From: Monocercomonoides exilis
Lineage: Eukaryota; Preaxostyla; Oxymonadida; Polymastigidae
Direction of reading: 5' to 3'
Length of the DNA: 64,000 nt
Assembly (NCBI GenBank): GCA_001643675.2
Contig: LSRY02000023.1
Coordinates: 597,001 to 661,000, forward strand
Positions within the stretch are counted from its first letter, which is position 1, and every line of letters starts with the position of its first letter. Shown here piece after piece: positions 56,866 through 64,000 of this stretch. Both the position numbers and the translations under genes were made by a program. A model generated the notes under the pieces. That model did not search any database and had not been told where the DNA came from. It saw only the letters and a list, made by a program, of their open reading frames with translations.

Positions 56866-58127
56866 CTGCCTCATTGAATGTTGGTTTTCCAGCTGCATCT
56901 TTCCCGATTTCAAGTGATCAAACCAAGAATCCCTCTTCATCATCCTCTTCTTGTTCTGTTTCACTGCTGAGCATGCCAACGATCGCTCTTGGCAGAACAC
57001 TCAAAAGAAGCGGAGGATGAAAAGCGGTTACTGTCTTTAAGCGGATAATATTTTAAAAAGAAAATATAGGGTCAAGGATAGCTCCACCAGAATTTAAACG
57101 AGAAGTACTGGGGCTGAAAAGAAATCCTAACGGAAGCAGCGATAACAACAATAACAAATATTTTTTTATTTTCTGATGTTTGATTTTTTCAATTAGTTTT
57201 CAAAAACTTACAGAGATATGGTTCTGATAAAAGCTGAAGTTTTGTTTCTTTCATTTTTTTAATGCACTTCCCTTTTAGAGTTTTTTTCAATTTATCCAGT
57301 GAAAGTTAAAATCATTTTCCATAAAAAATATATGAGAATAAAATAGAATCTGATATAAAAAATTTGAAGGAATGGATAACTGAAACTCTTTTTGTTTTTT
57401 TTCAAAAAATTATTCATAATTAAAATATAATCAAAAGAAAAAAATTTGGTTTTCATTTGAAAACACTTTTACGACAAGATAAAAATAAGTTTTTTGAGTT
57501 TGATTTTTTTCCCCAAAGAAATAAATATTTTTTAGTCCTATGACATAAAACAAAAATTTTCATTATGTGAATTTTTGGAATTATAATTTAAAAATATCCA
57601 TTTCAAAAAAATGAAATTTATAAAGAAATTAAGGAGATTATCTTGAAAGAAACCCCAAAGACCTTCGGGTTTAACTTTTTTGATGTGTTTCTTCCTTGCT
57701 TTCAAATGTGGAATTGAGTCAAGAAGGCTGAGGTATTTCTCCTAGTGAATATAACTATTCATTAAAGAAAAACAAAACCCCAGCACCATCAGCTTTATCC
57801 AATAGTCATAAAGATGATCTTTCAATTAGAAGTTTTTTTTATTTTTGTAATCGTTTTATCAATTAAAAATATAATTTGATTAGATAATATTTAATTTATT
57901 TATTTTTCAGATGAAAAAGAGTTTCGAACATTAGAAAGCTGGCTTTTAAGCCATGGTTCTTGCAGCTGCGAAAACTCAAGAAGGAAAAAAACAAGTGTGA
58001 TAATTAAATAACTGTGAATAATTTTCAATGAAGAAAAGCCTTTAACATCAGTTTCAGGTGACACCATTGAAGTGGAACGAAAAGAAGATGCAAAGAAGCA
58101 ATCTCGTGATGCTGCTTGTTTCTTTTG
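56866..58127 (+). pseudogene. Relic or unrecognised multi-exon gene
   Basis: Several short protein-like blocks follow on the plus strand: SSSASLNVGFPAASFPISSD and TIALGRTLKRSGG (to 57018); after acceptor-like aaaatatag, SRIAPPEFKREVLGLKRNPN (about 57070-57160); ELSQEG, TGA, GISPSEYNYSLKKNKTPAPS (about 57700-57800); after tttttcag, DEKEFRTLESWLLSHGSCSC (about 57911-58010); and after gtttcag, GDTIEVERKEDAKKQSRDAA, ending at TGA 58127. Acceptors precede three blocks, which suggests a spliced gene, but an in-frame TGA and missing donor matches leave it unresolved. Family unknown. Confidence 0.35.
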
Positions 58128-58304
58128 AAAATCAATGAAAATTAAAAGAACAAGAAAATTTTAAAAACGAAAAAATAAATTAAAATAAATTTTTTTGAAC
58201 AAAACTTCATGAAAAGAATAGTTCAAATTTGAAAAACGCTCATCAACAAAAATTTTTTACTGATATATTTATCGAACAGAAAAAAACAAAACAAGAATAT
58301 ATTA

Positions 58305-59076
58305 TTGAATACAAACCTTGTCAATGAAAGGATTAAAATCAGATGTGCATTTTGTTATTTTAGAAAGATTTTAGAAGTTATTCCATCAACAGAAGAATTC
58401 ACAAAGATAGAAAAAAGCAATAACAATAAAAAAATCAAAGAATTTGAAAAGATTAATGATTATTTTCGAAGAATCCAACAACAAAGGGAGTTTTTCAAAT
58501 TATGGAAAAGAATATTTTGTTTTTGATTTAAAATTTATTGAAGAAAAGAAATAGAATTAAAGTGTTGTTCTTTTATTTCTTGAAAGAATCGAGAGACATC
58601 ATTTATTGAGTGAGATTGAGAATTTTGATTATTTTAGGTTCTCTCAAAGCACAAAATGTGAAGAAAAGATTATTTATGAGAATTGTGAGGGTGCTGAAAA
58701 GAAGAAAGAAGTCGATGAATTGATGATTTCAAAAATGTGGATTCAAACATTGGACCGCTTCTTTTTGAAAGTCCAAAAGTTGAATGACGAATACGCAGGG
58801 CTAATTGAAGGAATTTCAAGACTTTACAGAAATACAAAGGAAGGGGATCTGTCAGCGTGCTTCAAATGTTTAACATTATTTAAAAAAATGGAAAAAACAG
58901 GAATCAACTTCATAGCTGCCTTGCATTCAAACGGAGTAATAAGTGAAATTACGGAAGAAATGAAACAATTCTCACTGGAAGATCGTTTCGAGTGGATATG
59001 TTCAAAAACATTCCACGATCTTTCAGTGAAACAAAAATCAAAGAATGATGGGGAGGTTGAAGAAACAAAGATATGA
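58305..59076 (+). pseudogene. Repeated helical family, copy C, truncated
   Basis: The first open frame (58305-58526) has STEEFTKIEKSNNNKKIKEF then EKINDYFRRI, corresponding to the family N-terminus (K-L-F-x-E-L-E...K-I-E-E-M-N). The second (58606-59076) has MWIQTLDRFFLKVQKLNDEY, AGLIEGISRLYRNTKEGDLS, LHSNGVISEITEEMKQFSLE, corresponding to the second half of copies A and B. The central exons with E-K-L-L-V-D-L-C-E and C-V-P-C-L-L-K are absent, and the C-terminal L-N-I-x-D-Y motif is missing. It is probably a deletion derivative. A shortened functional member cannot be excluded because the 156-codon frame is intact. Confidence 0.55.
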
Positions 59077-60855
59077 GTCATTGAAAAGAGTATTTTTGTT
59101 GAAACGTTTTAATAAAAAAGCTTAATAAATATTAAATGAATTATAATATGAAATGCATCATTATATTGATAGTTAAAAAATAAAACAAAAATTTTGTTTT
59201 ATATATTTTTGAATCAAATGTTTTTCAGGTTTGTTGGAAAAATGGAACAATAATCATTCTTAAGTTTCTATTCTGAATTGAACAGAATTTTAACAATTCT
59301 TAATTCCAAAATCAATGATTGAACTTTTGTTATCAAACAAAGTTAAATCGAAAAAGTTTATTGTTTCATGTATTTGTAAAGATAAGTATCTTTGCTGAAC
59401 ATTTTTGAATGATGCAAAAGGAATTTAACAAAAATTGGTTCGGTTTTGAAAGTATTTGATAAGGAATAAAAAATTTTATGAAAGAAAATATAACTGTCAA
59501 ATTATAAGATTGAATTGATTTTCTTGAAAAAAAGAATTTCCAATAAAAATGTGAAACATAAAACCTTTTTGAAGGATTGAAAGAATTTCACATAAAGACA
59601 AATAAAAAACTTCAAAAACGATAAGAAAAGAAATGACTTTTGTGAGTTATGTGTGAGAGGAGATCCATTAATAAACAAAGAATAAGAATTGAAGAAAAAT
59701 ATGAAAGAATTAAGAGAGAAAGAAAAGGAAGAAATGCAGTTGATAAAGGAACACAAGAAAATGGCAACTGCACACAGAGTGTTTTTTTTATGATTTGAAA
59801 CATGAATTGAAAAGAAATGAAGTTATAGCACTGATGGATTTTCAGGAAAATTGGTCTCTTCCATTTTCTAATTTTGAAACTGGAAGTCATTATATTTCTT
59901 ATAAACAATAATCACATTATTGTTTTGTTGTTTTTTAATGTTGATAATGTTGGAGTTTTAAAAAAATGTTGTTTTAGTTTTTTTTCTGAAATATTATCTC
60001 ACGATTATCGTTTTGTTTGAGAATGAATTTGTAAATTATTAAAATTTGATATTTTATATATTTTTGATTTTTTTCATTTTTTTTGCGACAATGGTCCGTA
60101 TTTTAAAAATCCTTTTATTTTGCATATTATATTTATACTAAAAACTATTTTATCAAAAAACAAACACTGTTCACAGTTGTTTTTTTGACGAACGCAATGG
60201 CAAAAACGAACGTGATGGTGGATTTGGATCATTGTTTGTTATTTCAAATTATCTTTTGATTCTCACCTTTCAATGATTTCTGTAACGATAACAATTATTG
60301 AATCAAGTGGTTTTAATTCAAATAAAAAAATTGAGTTATTGTATTATAGATAACACTTTCAATTTCGAAACAGAAAGCAAAAGAATAAGATAAAAAGTCA
60401 TTTCATTGATTGGAAAAAGAATTATTGAAAAGAGGAAGAAAGAATTATTCAATGTAATGAAAGAAGAAACAGATATTAAAATGTTTCATTCAACATTTTG
60501 CAGGAAAACAAGATATTTCAAAAAATGAAAGAAAAGGACAGATTTGTGTGAGATTTGTGAGAGAGAAAATCAGAAATAAAGAAAAAAAAAGTGAAGGAAA
60601 GAATATGATAAAAACTCGAAACAAAAAGACAATGAATTGAACGTTGATATTCATCATTAAAAAATGGACCAACATTAAAGAAATTGTTCTTTCGAAAAAG
60701 AAGAAAAATATGAAAAAGATGAGTCGATTATTTTCATGGACTTTGAAATAAATGAATGTTATCCAATATTCAATAATGAAACCGGAAAACTTTATTAAAT
60801 AAAAAACAATATTCTAATCATTGAAGGCGATATTTTTTTTTATGTTCAATATTTT
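59077..60855. other. AT-rich spacer
   Basis: A/T-rich and A/G-rich tracts. Minus-strand open frames at 59502-59908 have low-complexity hydrophobic translation. No motif supported. Confidence 0.4.
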
Positions 60856-61075
60856 TTTGAAAAGTTCCTTTTGTTTTATTTTCAAATAAAACAAAAAATT
60901 CATATTTCGATCAAATATCGATTCTCACTCACAAAACTTCACTAAAATGGAAATAATATCATTATCAAGATTTTGTTTCTTTTTTTTGAAATTTCGTGTT
61001 TGAGAACATAAATTTGATTGAAAAATTAAATTTATATTTTATATGAAAATTATACAAAATGAACTTTTCAAAAAA
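60856..61075. mobile_element. Degenerate MITE copy
   Basis: The left part ttttgaaaagttccttttgt and the right part on the minus strand, ttttgaaaagttcattttgt, are inverted matches. The interior has acaaaacttcactaaaatgg, the motif shared with the copies at 26.8 and 52.6 kb. Confidence 0.6.
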
Positions 61076-61112
61076 ATTATTTTAATAAAAAAATTTTTTT
61101 GTATTTTATTGA

Positions 61113-61187
61113 AAAATGGTGATTATTTTTGAATTCAAATTTTTTCAGTTAAAAATTTCGATTTGAGAATTTACTTTGAATTTTGAC
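61113..61187 (+). repeat. Partial MITE left end
   Basis: ggtgattatttttgaattca continues with 60 bp similar to the left arm at 3148-3215 (including gatttgagaatttactttga), then breaks off at tatacctctgtgtcctgaca. A different element or rearrangement probably truncated it. Confidence 0.55.
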
Positions 61188-61275
61188 TATACCTCTGTGT
61201 CCTGACAAATCACATAAAGCCTCGTCTGTCACAAAAAAGAAAGAAAAAAAAAAAAGAAAAGAAAAAACAAAATTT

Positions 61276-61527
61276 GGGTGATTATTTTTGAAATCACATT
61301 TTTTCTTTCATAATTTTCGGTTCAAAAATTTATCTTGAATATTTTCATATGAACATTGAAAAGTGAAAAGGCTTATTCAAATCATTTTTATCTTTTGTTT
61401 TATAATAACATTTGAATATGAAAACAATTATCATGCTTCTTCTCTTTTGTGTTAAAAACTTCTTTCAAAAAACAAACAATCTTTGAAAATCAATACCCCG
61501 AAAAAAGATATAATTTCAATAATAATC
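61276..61527. mobile_element. MITE copy, sister of the 3.1-kb copy
   Basis: The left end gggtgattatttttgaaatc and right end gatataatttcaataataat followed by cacaca form inverted repeats about 250 bp apart. The right interior has aataccccgaaaaaaga as at 3369-3384. Confidence 0.7.
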
Positions 61528-61589
61528 ACACATGTTACAAAATAAAATAAGAATAAAACTAAATTAAATTAAATAATAATTAATTTTTT

Positions 61590-62660
61590 AAAAAACAGAC
61601 GATTGCCAAAACTTCTTAAGATTTTAAAAAGCTCTTTGAAAAGAATTTGTTGAAAGAATTTGTAACATTTGGTTGTTTTTTCTTTTTTGTCAGTGACGGT
61701 CAATGAAAAATTGTGACAAAAATATTCCTCAACAGACATTTCGTGTCAAAAAAATCAAATATTGGGAACTTGATCATGTTTATTAAAAATTTGATTTTGT
61801 CAAAATAATAAGAATTATTTTATGAAGATTTTCAAATAAATTATTATAGTAATTAAGAATTATGAAATCGTTATTCTATATTTTTTTGACAAATCACAAA
61901 TATCTTATCTATCATTTTGTCATTTTTTTTATTTTCTTTTGTAATGTCACAGACTTATAGTTTTTGTCATGTTGAAATAATTTTTGAAAGGAGGAACAAC
62001 TTTTCAGAGTTCATTTGTCAAAATATAACCTCAGTGACAAGACAAAAGAAAATTGGAACAATGACAAAATGATAGATAAGATATGGTGGAAAATACAGAC
62101 TTTCAAGCTTTTTTCGCACTAGTCATTGAAAAATTGCTTCACTCATAACTTTGTTTGGCTTTCTCAGATTTCAAAAAAATTTGATTTTCATATCCGTAAA
62201 CATGCATCATTGAAATCATAACATGAAGTGTTGTAACATTTCAATATTGTCAAAAAATAAGCCCATTTTTTTCAAATTTTTTGATCTCAAAAAGTCAATG
62301 AAAAGTGCATAATTTTTCTATGAAAATGCCTGAAGTGAAATATTTTGCACCATATTTGTGATTTGTCTTGAAGGGTTATTTGCAGCGATTTAACGATTCT
62401 TAATTACAATTAAAAATCATTTGATAATCGAAATACAACAATTCTTATTATTTTGAAAAAGTCGAAGTAAAAATAAATATGATCAAGTTCCCCACTCACG
62501 ATTTTTTTGACACGAAATGTCAGTTGAGGAATTTTTTGTCACAATTTGTCATTGACCGTCACCGACTAATGAGAAAAAGACAGATATTTCAAATTCTATC
62601 AACAAATTATTTCAAAGCTCTTAATAAAGTTTATTTAAGATTTCGCAATAATTCGTATTA
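61590..62660. repeat. Large imperfect fold-back structure, about 1.07 kb
   Basis: The outer arms pair over more than 150 bp: gtcagtgacggtcaatgaaa (61690) against the minus-strand reading of attgaccgtcaccgactaat (62551), and cgtgtcaaaaaaatc against gatttttttgacacg (62500). An inner pair joins tatcttatctatcattttgt (61900) with acaaaatgatagataagata (62064). The 3' half carries about 290 bp extra, which displaces the inner axis from the outer one. No coding capacity seen. Confidence 0.75.
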
Positions 62661-62810
62661 TTTCGTATTATTTTAATTAAAATTTATTAATTATTTAATA
62701 TCATTTTTATTTTATTTTTTTTTATTAAGATTTCATTTTTATGTCATTTTTATTTTATTTTTATTTTTTTTTTTTAAATTTTTTTTTTAATGACGGACAA
62801 ATGATTTTTT

Positions 62811-63172
62811 AGGGTGGTCCAAAATATTTTGTTAAAATTATTAAATATGGTATTAAAATTTTATTAAAAAACATTTTTCAGAATAATAATCACCTTTATG
62901 AGTCGTTACAAATTGCAATCACCTTTTCCAACTATCTAACCATTGAAAAATCATATCTGTTGAAATTATTAGAAAAATTTTTGTGTTCCAGGAACGAATT
63001 GTTCGAATATCTGGAAGCTCCAAACTTTTACAAATTAAAGCTTATCATGTATTTGATCAGCTTACAAACCGATTGATGAACAAAATTCAGTTTTATCGAA
63101 TATTTTTTGATATTTTTATTTTTTATTTCCCATTATTTATTATTTTTGCAAAGAAATATGGACCACCCTATA
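62811..63172. mobile_element. Small inverted-repeat element
   Basis: agggtggtccaaaatattt at 62811 and aatatggaccaccctat at 63157 form inverted termini about 360 bp apart. The interior is AT-rich and non-coding. It differs in end sequence from the GGGTNATT MITEs. Confidence 0.55.
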
Positions 63173-63649
63173 ATTCTTATCATGACACAGAGGTGTAATT
63201 CCCATGTTAAAAAAACAAAGAAAATAAAAAAAATCAAAAAAATATTTTATGGTGAAAAATGGTACAAATATCATAATGCAAAATATTTCGTTCTATGTGT
63301 CATCAATTTCTGAGATTAAAGTGTTTCATTTTTCACATCATTTTTATTGAAATAACAAATAAAAATATATAAAAATGAAATGTTCACATATAAAGTAGTT
63401 ATTTTTGTTTTTGAATGAAAGTTATTCAATATTTTTGAATACACCTAGACAATCATTTATAATGAGATAATTGATCATTGAATTATTTAATATTTTCAAA
63501 AAAATCTGTCATTTTACGTGTGAATGATTTAACGTTGCTGTTTTGAGTAGTGTTTGTACAAATACAATGATTTTCATGGGAAATTTTTTAATTTTTTTTT
63601 TTTTTTGTTTTTTTGCATTCCAAACATTAAGTTTATCTCACAGAAATTC

Positions 63650-64000
63650 ATGGAATTGGCAAGCAAAAATAGTAAAAAATGCTATGATGTACATACCCCT
63701 TTTGAACGTTTTGCGCAATTTACTGAAATGTCACAGTTTACAAATGCTTCATCTTCTTCTGTTCCATTTTCGCTTAAAAAGTTCAAAACTCCGCGGAATA
63801 TTTATCAAAATGAGAAAGTGGAAGCAAAAAATACCCCTGCATGTTCGAGTGTTTCTATTTCAAATCAATCTTTTGAAACAGAGCAAGAATCTTCGAAAGT
63901 ATCTATTCTTTTCGAAAAGAATAATTTCGCTCTTTCTTCAATAAACTCCTCTTGCAAATTACAGCCTGGAAATGACTTTTTTCAGTTTGGTTTGTTTTAT
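63650..64000 (+). CDS. 5' part of a gene running off the window end
   Basis: From the ATG at 63650 the frame is open to the window end, about 117 codons: MELASKNSKKCYDVHTPFER, FAQFTEMSQFTNASSSSVPF, then SLKKFKTPRNIYQNEKVEAK and a Ser/Glu-rich stretch reaching KLQPGNDFFQFG. Composition and GC rise look coding. An acceptor-like tttatctcacag lies 8 bp before the ATG, so this may be an internal exon. A donor-like GTTTGT at about 63990 (after QFG) may end it. No family recognised. Confidence 0.55.
   Translation, partial: MELASKNSKKCYDVHTPFERFAQFTEMSQFTNASSSSVPFSLKKFKTPRNIYQNEKVEAKNTPACSSVSISNQSFETEQESSKVSILFEKNNFALSSINSSCKLQPGNDFFQFGLFY

Noticed and set aside
57650-57675. Hairpin aaaccc...gggttt as a terminator
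   Set aside because: Short stem in a eukaryotic spacer; no neighbouring gene end to support a role.
1-64000. Alternative genetic code with TAA/TAG as Gln, as in some oxymonads
   Set aside because: Long genes here contain no internal TAA/TAG and end normally at stops; relics contain TGA as well.
1-64000. CRISPR arrays, bacterial operons, phage
   Set aside because: No direct repeats with spacers, no Shine-Dalgarno-type gene clusters; spliced genes show a eukaryotic genome.

Overview
The window is nuclear DNA from an AT-rich, intron-containing protist. Genes have short GT-AG introns (about 55-170 nt) whose junction phases join cleanly. Long proteins are loaded with Ser, Glu and Lys tracts, and standard stop codons are respected throughout the long genes. 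A distinctive paralogous family (copies at 11.0-12.4, 21.3-22.8 and 58.3-59.1 kb) and two type I membrane proteins with Ser/Gly/Asn-rich ectodomains match my memory of oxymonad flagellates (Preaxostyla), most like Monocercomonoides. That assignment comes from recalled families, not from a search.

Layout: 1-0.8 kb, 3' end of a charged protein. 0.8-6.3 kb, gene-poor AT-rich DNA with a MITE, a transposase scrap and a decayed gene. 6.35-10.65 kb, decayed mobile DNA bounded by related inverted ends. 11.0-26.0 kb, ordinary genes: two members of the repeated family, two surface membrane proteins, a charged protein and a cyclin-Y/PHO80-type cyclin. 26.8-29.9 kb, a transposon graveyard with MITEs, a Merlin/IS1016-like relic and a pogo/Tigger-like element with preserved terminal inverted repeats. 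30.3-48.2 kb, the gene-dense core: a giant nuclear-looking protein, an Rxt3-like protein, a leucine-rich-repeat protein, a possible PPP1R36-like protein and a huge Ser-rich coiled-coil protein. 49.0-55.7 kb, two loci with ubiquitin-specific-protease (USP) folds; the second lies between the two parts of a decayed transposase and is followed by a GC-rich structured segment. 56.7-64 kb, gene relics, fold-back elements and MITEs, then the start of another gene running off the end.

The strongest candidate for something undescribed is 51.5-55.7 kb, where a USP-like deubiquitinase relic is sandwiched between an N-terminal transposon-type domain and a DDE transposase core carrying an HGK motif. Other candidates are the MITE family sharing one terminal motif and one internal motif, the 3.6-kb element whose ends contain two hairpins, and the three-way-junction fold near 55.6 kb. 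No operon-like organisation is expected or seen. Splice junctions were placed by eye from GT/AG, phase agreement and protein continuity. Function calls are from motif recognition only.
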